A DNA stretch of 14,589 nt. Source: Clostridia bacterium (GTDB lineage: Bacteria > Bacillota > Clostridia > Christensenellales > CAG-314). The stretch is from assembly GCA_017407305.1 (NCBI GenBank), contig JAFQWS010000053.1:1-14589 (forward strand), in the 5' to 3' direction. Both the position numbers and the translations under genes were made by a program. Under the pieces are notes generated by a model. That model was not told where the DNA came from. It did not search any database and saw only the letters and a program-made list of their open reading frames with translations. Positions 7,391 to 14,128 of this stretch are shown piece by piece; the stretch's first letter is position 1, and each line of letters starts with the position of its first letter.

Positions 7391-8575
7391 TCAGGCTTTT
7401 TGGATAAGTTTTTGCGTCAAAATTGCGCAGTTTTCCAAGTCTTTTACCAAAATATATTCTTGGCAGGTGTGAATGTTGCGCATACCGGAAGCCAAAACTA
7501 AGGAAGGAACACCCTCACGAATAAAGACTGACGAGTCGTGTCCGCCCAAACCGGTGGTGATGTATTCTTCCGTCAAACCCATTTCGTGGATGCACTCAAC
7601 GGCTTTATCCATCAACTCTTGACCACGAGGCATCTTTGTCATGTCATAACCATATGTAAGTTGGGGAGAAATGGTGTAAGAAATTTCAATGTTGTCCATT
7701 TTAAAATTGTCCAAAAGGTCGCATACTTTTTTGCAAAGTGCATCCAATTTGTCAAGGTCAAAACTGCGCATTGTGTATCTAACGTCCGTTTGGCGAGGCA
7801 CCATATAACCAGGTTCATAGGTATTGTCCAAACGAGTGATCTGACAAAAAGTGATATCTTCCATATCATAAACTTTTTTGGGGAATTGAGCCATCAAATC
7901 AACTGTGGCAGTCAAGCTGTTGTTGTCAAGGCAAGACATTGCGTGGTTTTGAAGGTGTTTTGCCTTTACGGTTAAACGCAAGGTGCGTCCGTGTTGATCA
8001 CGTTTTACCAAACGGCCGATATCGTTGCCCGTGTCAAAAACGTAGCCGTAGTTCACGCCAAAATCTTTTACGTTGGCATGAAGTGCGCCAATGTGACCTT
8101 TTTCTTCCAATGCAACAAACAACAACACAAGTTTGCCGTGGGGAATATTGTTTTTCAACACTTGGTCAACAGCGCAAACAATTGATGCAACGCCCGATTT
8201 GTCATCGCTACCCAAAATTGTCGTTCCGTCCGTTTTTATTACGCCATCTTCCACAATGGGTTTGATGCCTTTACCAGGGGCAACGGTGTCAATGTGAGCA
8301 CACAAATAGATGGGTTCTTTGGTGTCGTCATTACCTTCAATCACGACGGCAAGTTGGCAAGTTTGTTTTTCAATTTCTTCTTTTGTAAAGGGAAGGTGCA
8401 AATCTTTGGAAAGGTTGGAAATGGAAACGGGTTGCACAATCGTCTTGCAATCCCATTTGCGCAAAGCAATTTCTTCTTGCAAAAAATCGACCATTGCCTT
8501 TTCGTTAAATGATTCCGAATCCACTTGGACCATACGCAAAAAAGTGTCCAATACGTCTTTTTTAATGTCTTTCAT
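7391..8575 (-). CDS. M20-family metallopeptidase, peptidase T-like
   Basis: Probable cytoplasmic dizinc aminopeptidase or related amidohydrolase. The 394-residue protein carries the M20 metal and catalytic residues in order. These are AHIDTV (His94 and Asp96), LGSDDKSG (Asp124/125), ALEEKG (Glu157 and Glu158), FDTG (Asp181) and the distal NIHTCQEY (His369). The spelling AHIDTV/GSDDKSG/EEKG and the IHT near the C-terminus fit the PepT-like subgroup. Whether it cleaves tripeptides is not shown. The frame is open to 8632, but the promoter lies inside that extension, so the ATG at 8575 is chosen; AAGGAG (8593-8588) stands 12 nt upstream, which is rather far. It is the first gene of an operon with the HAD hydrolase. 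Confidence 0.9.
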   Translation of the reverse strand: MKDIKKDVLDTFLRMVQVDSESFNEKAMVDFLQEEIALRKWDCKTIVQPVSISNLSKDLHLPFTKEEIEKQTCQLAVVIEGNDDTKEPIYLCAHIDTVAPGKGIKPIVEDGVIKTDGTTILGSDDKSGVASIVCAVDQVLKNNIPHGKLVLLFVALEEKGHIGALHANVKDFGVNYGYVFDTGNDIGRLVKRDQHGRTLRLTVKAKHLQNHAMSCLDNNSLTATVDLMAQFPKKVYDMEDITFCQITRLDNTYEPGYMVPRQTDVRYTMRSFDLDKLDALCKKVCDLLDNFKMDNIEISYTISPQLTYGYDMTKMPRGQELMDKAVECIHEMGLTEEYITTGLGGHDSSVFIREGVPSLVLASGMRNIHTCQEYILVKDLENCAILTQKLIQKA

Positions 8576-8600
8576 AGTCAGTAAAATCTCCTTTCCAATT

Positions 8601-8629
8601 ATTATATCACACACAAATTGCAATTTCAA
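8601..8629 (-). promoter_or_regulatory. Promoter of the peptidase-HAD operon
   Basis: Read on the minus strand, the -35 box is TTGAAA (8629-8624). A 17-nt spacer leads to TATAAT (8606-8601) with the extended -10 dinucleotide TG at 8609-8608. It places transcription start near 8594, so the peptidase cannot begin at the upstream codon at 8632. Confidence 0.85.
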
Positions 8630-8684
8630 CAATAATTTTTTCTAAATATAGCAAATGCCAACAAAAATTGTGCAAAAACGACAA

Positions 8685-8706
8685 GGGCAAAAGGGTAAAA
8701 TTGCCC
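8685..8706 (+). promoter_or_regulatory. Small hairpin just upstream of a ribosome binding site
   Basis: GGGCAA (8685-8690) pairs with TTGCCC (8701-8706) around a 10-nt loop, 8 nt before the GGGTGAT ribosome binding site of the next gene. It could protect the messenger end or adjust translation. It is short and may be chance. Confidence 0.3.
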
Positions 8707-8724
8707 CAAAAAAAGGGTGATGAA

Positions 8725-9576
8725 ATGTACGATAAAAAGATTGTTGTTTTAAGTCAACTCAACGGGCTGTTTGCCAAGCCCAACAAAAGAATTTGTGGTA
8801 TGCTCAAACTTATTTTTGACAAAAATTGTCATGGCAACGTGTACGTTTGCAACGCAAATTCACCATTTTTGGGGCAGTGGCTTTTGGTGTTGAAAATTCA
8901 AGAAAACATAATTAAAATTCCTTTGGAAACCTTCGAGCAAACTTTTACTTTGGACGTGGAAAAGTGCGACAAAATAAGTGTTTTGTTGGCATTTTCAGGT
9001 GACGTCAACTATCCTGTGGCAAGTGGTTCATTGGGCAGATTTGACAATCAAATCGTCGCTATGTTGGACGAAATTGTTCAAGCAAAAACGGTGGGAAACG
9101 TGGTGACTTTTGACCAACAACCCACCCAATACGAGCAATTTGTGGCAAGTGCGAACAGCTTTTACCCCGACGACCTCAAAGTGGACGTGGAAGGACTGAA
9201 AAAACTCTCTCAAAAACGATTGGATGCAGTCAAAGACTATTCCACTGCATTTGAAAGGTACTATTCGGCAAAAACAGGGGACAACTATTACCAAACGGTC
9301 AAAGAAGAATTGACACGTCTTTTGATAACCTTTCCACCTTTCGAGCCGTTGATGAAAACTTTTGACAATTCATTTTTTGTAAAAATTGATTGCAAGGACA
9401 AATATTTTGCCTTGGGAGTTTTGACAAACGATGGTCAACCGCAATATTTGTGCTATGCAATACCGGGAGAAAGAAAGGTTCAAGACAAAGATTTTGTATT
9501 TTTGGACAACGGAGAACAAGGTTTTTGGTTGTTATACCAAGATGCAGACACAGGACAAATCACCGTCAAGCGATAA
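8725..9576 (+). CDS. Conserved-looking soluble protein of unknown function
   Basis: I do not recognise a named family. The 283-residue product has no signal peptide or membrane segment. The N-terminal part (about 1-100) is rich in beta-prone segments, beginning with KKIVVLSQLNG. A middle part (about 105-210) is predicted to be mainly helical, with many charged residues. The C-terminal part (about 215-283) is again beta-rich, with QPQYLCYAIPG and GFWLLYQDADTGQ. The C-terminal style recalls uncharacterised Clostridia proteins, from memory only. The ATG at 8725 has GGGTGAT at 8715-8721 in front, which pairs with the 16S 3' end in the GGTGAT register. A TTG at 8668 would add 19 basic residues and is less likely. 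No convincing promoter was found: TTGCAA (8618) and TAAATA (8643) are 19 nt apart. No terminator follows. Confidence 0.75.
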   Translation: MYDKKIVVLSQLNGLFAKPNKRICGMLKLIFDKNCHGNVYVCNANSPFLGQWLLVLKIQENIIKIPLETFEQTFTLDVEKCDKISVLLAFSGDVNYPVASGSLGRFDNQIVAMLDEIVQAKTVGNVVTFDQQPTQYEQFVASANSFYPDDLKVDVEGLKKLSQKRLDAVKDYSTAFERYYSAKTGDNYYQTVKEELTRLLITFPPFEPLMKTFDNSFFVKIDCKDKYFALGVLTNDGQPQYLCYAIPGERKVQDKDFVFLDNGEQGFWLLYQDADTGQITVKR

Positions 9577-9611
9577 AGTGTGTGTTTTTAACAATAAAAA
9601 TAAAAAATTAC

Positions 9612-9640
9612 TTTACATTTGCGACTATTTCCTTTATAAT
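9612..9640 (+). promoter_or_regulatory. Promoter of the propeller-like lipoprotein gene
   Basis: TTTACA (9612-9617), a 17-nt spacer and a consensus TATAAT (9635-9640). Transcription start is expected near 9647. An ATGTAAAA octamer (9649-9656) follows the -10 box by 8 nt. Confidence 0.85.
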
Positions 9641-9679
9641 AACCAAGTATGTAAAATATAAGGGAGTTTTTCAAAAAAT

Positions 9680-11164
9680 ATGGTTTACTCACGCAAAAAC
9701 AAGACATTGGTAGCATTGTTCATCCTCAGCGTCATGGCGTTGACGTTGGTTTTGGGCGCATGCACCCCTAACAATACATTTGTTCCCAACACCTTCATCC
9801 CCACAGTAGAAAGTGTCGAAAGCAACGGTGGTGTTGCAGTAAGAGTCAACGCAACAGATGGTGACTGGATTTATTACGTCAACAATTATCAAGGAAGCGA
9901 CACAATTACCAACGCTTACACAACGGACATCAAAGATGGTCAAATCATCCGTATCAAAGTTTCCGACTTGGCAGACCTTGTCAACATGTACTATGATGAA
10001 AACGACGACGACGTAGTTTTGTCCATCAGCAAGGCACTTTATGAAAAAGCACAAGTGGTCGTTCCTTACGTAGTTGCAACAGGCAACACAACCACAACCG
10101 AAGGCGAAGGCATTTTCGTGTTTGGCGATCGTTTGTATTACAGAACAAACAACTACAACTTGGACACACAAGGTTATGCAAAGACGGAAGAAATGCTCAT
10201 CAACAGTTGCAGACTCAATGGTTCTGACACACAAACACACCTTGTTTTGAAAGACAGAGCAACAGCAGTTCGTTTGACGCAAGTTGACGGCAAAGTTTAT
10301 GCAGTTTACACAGCAAAAGAAAAAGGCACAGACGAACACGGCGACGAAGCAGACTTTACCTATGCATATTGTGCAGACTTGTCCCAAGAAAACGCAACGG
10401 CAGTTCGTATGAGCAAAGAAAACCAAAGCGTATCTTCTTTTAGATATGACGAATATGGTTTTGTTGCAAGTTACCTTGACAAAGACGGCGCACTTTGCAG
10501 TTTCCTTCCCGGCTACAGCCAAGAAACAGTTTTGATTGAAAAACAAGACAACGTAACTTTCGTTCCCGTATCTGCAAACAATGGCTGGATTTATTACACA
10601 AAGACGTCCGATTTGTTGCACGTTGACGGCATCTATGCAATCAATGCAAAAGCAACCAATCCTCAAGAACAAGTTGTCTTTGCAACAAGTTCCTACCTTA
10701 CAGGCACACTTTCCGCAACTTATGTTGCATACAACAACGGCACGGAAAACTGCATTGCAGTAACAGCAACAATCGTTCCTTTGGCATCACCCATCACGTA
10801 CGACTTGTTTGTTTTGACACAAAGTTCTTCTGAAAAAGATTTCATCTTGCCCGAAGACAGCAACACACTTGCACTCACACTTGTCGGTGTCGGTGGCGAA
10901 AACGGCAACGTTTTGTACTACACAGATTCCAACAGTTACTTGTACACAGTTGACTTGTCCCAAAACGAATACGAAGTTGTAAAACACTCCAACACAATTC
11001 CTCAAGAATCCAGTTGGGCAACCTACGACGTTTGTGGTGAATACGTATTCTTGTTCAACAGCAACGGCGACATCATCTTGACGACAGAAAACAAAGAAGA
11101 ATCTGGTTCCTTCATTTCCATTGGTTTGGAATATATCGTTTACGAAGAAGAGGAAGAAGAATAA
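9680..11164 (+). CDS. Lipoprotein with beta-propeller-like WIYY repeats (DUF5050-like)
   Basis: A 494-residue exported lipoprotein. A basic start and hydrophobic stretch lead to the lipobox LGAC, placing the lipidated cysteine at residue 28. The ectodomain contains recurring blocks of the form (G/D)xWIYYxxN or VLYYTDSNSYLYTVDL, for example DGDWIYY near 60, GWIYYTK near 303 and NVLYYTD near 411. They alternate with short polar loops, as in the DUF5050/low-density-receptor-like propeller family. Such domains usually bind ligands or proteins at the cell surface; no enzyme motif is seen. The chain ends in a run of glutamates (YEEEEEE). The start has AGGGAG at 9661-9666, 13 nt upstream, which is long. 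It has its own promoter and terminator, so it is monocistronic. Codon bias resembles the surface protein at 4883. The lipoprotein call is firm and the propeller call moderate. Confidence 0.85.
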   Translation: MVYSRKNKTLVALFILSVMALTLVLGACTPNNTFVPNTFIPTVESVESNGGVAVRVNATDGDWIYYVNNYQGSDTITNAYTTDIKDGQIIRIKVSDLADLVNMYYDENDDDVVLSISKALYEKAQVVVPYVVATGNTTTTEGEGIFVFGDRLYYRTNNYNLDTQGYAKTEEMLINSCRLNGSDTQTHLVLKDRATAVRLTQVDGKVYAVYTAKEKGTDEHGDEADFTYAYCADLSQENATAVRMSKENQSVSSFRYDEYGFVASYLDKDGALCSFLPGYSQETVLIEKQDNVTFVPVSANNGWIYYTKTSDLLHVDGIYAINAKATNPQEQVVFATSSYLTGTLSATYVAYNNGTENCIAVTATIVPLASPITYDLFVLTQSSSEKDFILPEDSNTLALTLVGVGGENGNVLYYTDSNSYLYTVDLSQNEYEVVKHSNTIPQESSWATYDVCGEYVFLFNSNGDIILTTENKEESGSFISIGLEYIVYEEEEEE

Positions 11165-11178
11165 TTTTTCAAAAAATC

Positions 11179-11211
11179 AAAAGTGGCAAACAGCAGTTTG
11201 CCACTTTTTTT
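11179..11211 (+). terminator. Intrinsic terminator of the lipoprotein gene
   Basis: AAAAGTGGCAAA (11179-11190) pairs with TTTGCCACTTTT (11197-11208) around a 6-nt loop. The right arm runs into seven T. Confidence 0.92.
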
Positions 11212-11231
11212 ATGCAAAAAAGTGTGTTCAG

Positions 11232-11260
11232 TTTACAAAAGTAAAATGGTGGTGTATAAT
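11232..11260 (+). promoter_or_regulatory. Promoter of proS
   Basis: TTTACA (11232-11237), a 17-nt spacer and TATAAT (11255-11260). The -35 box is the left half of a small palindrome TTTAC-AAAA-GTAAA (11232-11245). The expected start near 11267 leaves a leader of only about 23 nt, too short for a T-box, so this synthetase is not under T-box control from this promoter. Confidence 0.85.
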
Positions 11261-11289
11261 CTATTGGAATTTACAAAAAGGAGCAAATT

Positions 11290-12726
11290 ATGGCAAATCA
11301 ATTTGTAAAAGATATTGCAGACATCAACGAAGATTTCCCCCAATGGTACACCGACGTGGTGAAAAAGACGGAACTTGTTGACTATGGACCTGTAAAAGGC
11401 ACGATGGTTATTCGTCCTTATGGTTATGGCATTTGGGAAAACATCCAAAGTCAATTGGATGCAAGATTTAAGGCAACGGGCCACCAAAATGCCTATTTCC
11501 CTATGCTTATTCCCATTTCCTTGTTGCAAAAGGAAGCCGAACACGTCGAAGGCTTTGCACCCGAAGTTGCACTTGTTACCAAAGCAGGCAGTGACGACTT
11601 GGCAGAACCCATCGTTATTCGCCCCACAAGTGAAACAATCATTTGTTCAATGTATTCCAAGTGGATCAAGAGCTATCGTGATTTGCCCTACAAATACAAT
11701 CAATGGGCAAACGTCGTTCGTTGGGAAAAGACTACAAGACCTTTTTTGAGAACAAGTGAATTTTTGTGGCAAGAAGGTCACACGGTACACGCAACGGAAG
11801 AAGAAGCACAAAAAGAAACGATTGATATGTTGTATTTGTATCGTGATTTTGCTCGTGAAGTGTTGGCTTTGCCCGTTTACGTTGGACAAAAGAGCGAAAA
11901 AGAAAAGTTTGCCGGTGCAGTTGCAACCTATGGTATGGAAGCAATGATGAAAGACGGCAAAAGTTTGCAAGCAGGCACAACACACAACTTTGCAGACAAA
12001 TTCTCTCGTGCATACGACATCAAATTCTTGGACAAAGACGGCGTTTTGAAATACGCATGGCAAACAAGTTGGGGCGTATCCACAAGACTTATTGGCGCAC
12101 TCATTATGGCACACGGCGACCAACGTGGTTTGGTGTTGCCTCCCAAAGTTGCCCCCATTCAAGTTGTCATTGTACCCATCGCATCCAAAAAACCCGGTGT
12201 TGTTGAACGTTGCCAAGAAGTTTTGCAACAACTCAAACAAAAGGGTATTCGTGCCTACTTGGACGATTCCGACCAATCTCCCGGTTGGAAATTCAACCAA
12301 TGGGAAATGAAAGGCGTTCCCCTTCGTTTGGAATTGGGCCCTAGAGATATCGAAAACAACGTCATTTCCGTTGCAGAACGTTGCGACAACCAAAAATACA
12401 CAATTTCTTTGGACGACGTGGACCAAACGGTGTTGGATTTATTGGAAAAAACGCACGAAAATATGTATCAAAAAGCCTTGCAATTTAGAGACGAACACAC
12501 ACGCGTTTGCCACAACATTGAAGAAATTGAACAAGCACTCAACGACAACTGCTTTGCAAAAGTTGTTTGGGACGTAGATGCCAAATGCGAAGCGCTTGTC
12601 AAAGAAAAATTTGCAGCAACGGTACGCGTTATGCTCAAAGAAGAACAACCTTTCCAAACGACCTGTTCCATTTGTGGACACCAATGCGAAAATCCCGTTG
12701 TCACCCTCATTGCTCGCGCATACTAA
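11290..12726 (+). CDS. proS: Prolyl-tRNA synthetase, archaeal/eukaryal-like short type
   Basis: Class IIa cytoplasmic synthetase that charges tRNA-Pro. The 478-residue protein has class II motif 2 as VVRWEKTTRPFLRTSEF (142-158) and motif 3 around MAHGDQRGLVLPP with Arg279. An anticodon-binding domain follows, starting at VAPIQVVIVPI. The C-terminal domain has CSIC (459-462) plus Cys466 and ends in ARAY, as in the archaeal/eukaryal-type enzyme with a metal-binding tail. There is no insertion between motifs 2 and 3 of the size of the roughly 180-residue editing domain of E. coli-type ProRS. Ala-tRNA-Pro clearance would then need a free-standing deacylase; that consequence is family knowledge. 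AAGGAG (11278-11283) lies 6 nt before the ATG. It is monocistronic, with its own promoter and terminator. Confidence 0.96.
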   Translation: MANQFVKDIADINEDFPQWYTDVVKKTELVDYGPVKGTMVIRPYGYGIWENIQSQLDARFKATGHQNAYFPMLIPISLLQKEAEHVEGFAPEVALVTKAGSDDLAEPIVIRPTSETIICSMYSKWIKSYRDLPYKYNQWANVVRWEKTTRPFLRTSEFLWQEGHTVHATEEEAQKETIDMLYLYRDFAREVLALPVYVGQKSEKEKFAGAVATYGMEAMMKDGKSLQAGTTHNFADKFSRAYDIKFLDKDGVLKYAWQTSWGVSTRLIGALIMAHGDQRGLVLPPKVAPIQVVIVPIASKKPGVVERCQEVLQQLKQKGIRAYLDDSDQSPGWKFNQWEMKGVPLRLELGPRDIENNVISVAERCDNQKYTISLDDVDQTVLDLLEKTHENMYQKALQFRDEHTRVCHNIEEIEQALNDNCFAKVVWDVDAKCEALVKEKFAATVRVMLKEEQPFQTTCSICGHQCENPVVTLIARAY

Positions 12727-12744
12727 AAACAATAAAAAATACTC

Positions 12745-12775
12745 AAAAGCACACCAAGAACGTGGTGTGCTTTTT
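12745..12775 (+). terminator. Intrinsic terminator of proS
   Basis: AAAAGCACACCA (12745-12756) pairs with TGGTGTGCTTTT (12763-12774) around a 6-nt loop, with a T-tract of five. The next promoter starts only 5 nt later. Confidence 0.92.
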
Positions 12776-12779
12776 GCTA

Positions 12780-12808
12780 TTGAAAAGTATTTTATTTTAT
12801 GGTATAAT
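12780..12808 (+). promoter_or_regulatory. Promoter of the DUF697-like gene
   Basis: TTGAAA (12780-12785), a 17-nt spacer and TATAAT (12803-12808) with an extended -10 TG at 12800-12801. It yields a leader of about 18 nt carrying AAAGGAGG. Confidence 0.87.
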
Positions 12809-12832
12809 GCATAAAGTTCAAAGGAGGCTCTT

Positions 12833-13843
12833 ATGAAAAAAAATCAACAGCCAAAAAAAATGGACTTGTATGAATATGAAGAAAAGTATGTAAACAAGCA
12901 AAATTACAAAAACGTAAAGACGTTTATATACCTTATTTTGACGGCTTTGGGAATTTTGGTTGCAGTAACTTTGGTTGATTTTTCCTACAAAAGCTACCAA
13001 CTCAACCAATATTTGGGTTATGGTGTCATTGCAATTTCGGTATTGGTGTTTATATTCTTTTATCTTGTACCTTGTTGCAAATTGATGAACGTAAAATCAT
13101 TTGAAATTGACGTATCACGTCACAACGTAAAAAAGGCAATCAAGCACAACAAATCTTTGCGCAAAGAGTTGGCAGAAAAATTTGTAGATTTCAACAAAAA
13201 CGTGGAAAACGGCAGTTGGTATTCTTCCGAGAAGATGGATGCCATTGAATATGCTCTTTTGTCAAAAGATGACGAGTTGATAAAAACTGCCTTGACGGAC
13301 CTTTACCAAACGGACGTCAAAAAGCAAGGAAGCAAACTTGTTTTCAACACGGCAAAAGACGTTGCCATTGGCACTGCATTGTCGCAAAACGCAACTTTAG
13401 ACACGTTGGTGGTGGCAACTGCTAATTTGAAAATGATAAAAGACATTGTCTTTTTGTATGGTTTCAGACCTACCTATCCCAGATTGCTCAAAATTTATGG
13501 AAAAGTTATGACAAACTCTCTTTTGGCAATGGGAGTTGCCAATTTCAATGCAGGAACAAGCATTGCAAATGCCGTGGGTGGCTTTTTCAAAGGAATTCCC
13601 CTTTTGGGAGAAGTGGTGGCAACTGCAATCGACTGCTCGGTGCAAGGAATGGCAAATGGTGTTGCCACAACAATCATTGGTTTTCAAACAATAGAATATC
13701 TCAAAAAGGAGTACAACCTTCAAAACGTGTTGGACAAGGTGGATTTGGGCAACTATGACGAAAGCGTCAAAAACATCACCAGCAAGTTGTTGGAATCACT
13801 CAACGACAAACAACAAAAAACCAAACAAGACAAAGTCGCCTAA
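12833..13843 (+). CDS. DUF697/YcjF-like membrane protein
   Basis: A 336-residue protein with a charged, cytosolic-looking N-terminus and two adjacent membrane helices (about 30-48 and 61-80). A helical soluble or membrane-associated remainder follows. The part from about 190 to 275 has the pattern of DUF697 (YcjF-like): a helix with ATANLKMIKDIVFLYG, then a long stretch of small residues and a GIPLLGEV turn. The role of DUF697 proteins is poorly defined; relatives are often paired with or fused to P-loop GTPases, but no Walker motif or GTPase gene is seen here. The tail is polar and Gln/Lys-rich. AAAGGAGG (12820-12827) sits 5 nt before the ATG. It is monocistronic, with a close promoter and a very strong terminator. 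The membrane topology is clear; the DUF697 match is by eye. Confidence 0.75.
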   Translation: MKKNQQPKKMDLYEYEEKYVNKQNYKNVKTFIYLILTALGILVAVTLVDFSYKSYQLNQYLGYGVIAISVLVFIFFYLVPCCKLMNVKSFEIDVSRHNVKKAIKHNKSLRKELAEKFVDFNKNVENGSWYSSEKMDAIEYALLSKDDELIKTALTDLYQTDVKKQGSKLVFNTAKDVAIGTALSQNATLDTLVVATANLKMIKDIVFLYGFRPTYPRLLKIYGKVMTNSLLAMGVANFNAGTSIANAVGGFFKGIPLLGEVVATAIDCSVQGMANGVATTIIGFQTIEYLKKEYNLQNVLDKVDLGNYDESVKNITSKLLESLNDKQQKTKQDKVA

Positions 13844-13865
13844 AAGGTAAAAAAGCTTATACTTC

Positions 13866-13903
13866 AAAAACGCTTTGACAAATCATTGTCAAAGCGTTTT
13901 TTT
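13866..13903 (+). terminator. Strong intrinsic terminator
   Basis: AAAAACGCTTTGACAA (13866-13881) pairs perfectly over 16 bp with TTGTCAAAGCGTTTTT (13886-13901) around an ATCA loop. The right arm runs into a T-tract. Confidence 0.95.
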
Positions 13904-14021
13904 GTATTTTTTTTGCTACAATCACTTTCAACGAAAACAATACGATTGAATATAATTAAAATTGACGAAATTTATGACTAAATAATTACCCAAAAAACAA
14001 TCACAACTTATTCAATTTTGT
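13904..14021. other. AT-rich intergenic spacer, no gene seen
   Basis: About 120 bases between the preceding terminator and the promoter of the last gene. It contains poly-T and scattered TATAAT-like words (13951) without a matching -35 box or an open frame with a ribosome binding site. I see no RNA gene. Confidence 0.5.
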
Positions 14022-14050
14022 TTGCCAAAAAAGTTGACAAGTGGTATACT
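14022..14050 (+). promoter_or_regulatory. Promoter of the FMN-binding-like lipoprotein gene
   Basis: TTGCCA (14022-14027), a 17-nt spacer and TATACT (14045-14050) with an extended -10 TG at 14042-14043. An ATGTAAAA octamer (14059-14066) follows the -10 box by 8 nt. The expected leader is about 70 nt. A perfect TTGACA at 14034 lies only 5 nt before the -10 box and cannot be its -35 partner. Confidence 0.75.
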
Positions 14051-14100
14051 CATTTAGGATGTAAAACTATGTCCATTTCAAACTAGTATAAAATTTTTTA

Positions 14101-14115
14101 TGCCACAACGTGGCA
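14101..14115 (+). promoter_or_regulatory. Leader hairpin adjoining a ribosome binding site
   Basis: TGCCAC-AAC-GTGGCA forms a 6-bp GC-containing stem with a 3-nt loop. It ends 3 nt before the AGGAG of the next gene. It could stabilise the transcript or modulate ribosome access. Confidence 0.4.
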
Positions 14116-14128
14116 AAAGGAGAAAAAT

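Noticed and set aside
8576..8632. Upstream extension of the M20 peptidase to 8632
   Set aside because: The TTGAAA-17-TATAAT promoter lies inside this stretch, so it is untranslated.
8668..8724. TTG start for the unknown protein at 8668
   Set aside because: The ATG at 8725 has a better-placed ribosome binding site, and the extra residues are low-complexity and basic.
9689..10672. Long minus-strand open frame inside the propeller-like lipoprotein gene
   Set aside because: It has the same codon-aligned mirror effect as the other antisense frame. The cysteine-rich composition and lack of motifs mark it as a shadow.
13951..13956. TATAAT in the spacer after the DUF697-like gene as a promoter
   Set aside because: No -35 box at a suitable distance and no gene immediately downstream.
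14034..14039. Perfect TTGACA taken as the -35 box of the last gene
   Set aside because: It is only 5 nt from TATACT and has no -10 box at 16-18 nt. TTGCCA at 14022 gives a 17-nt spacer.
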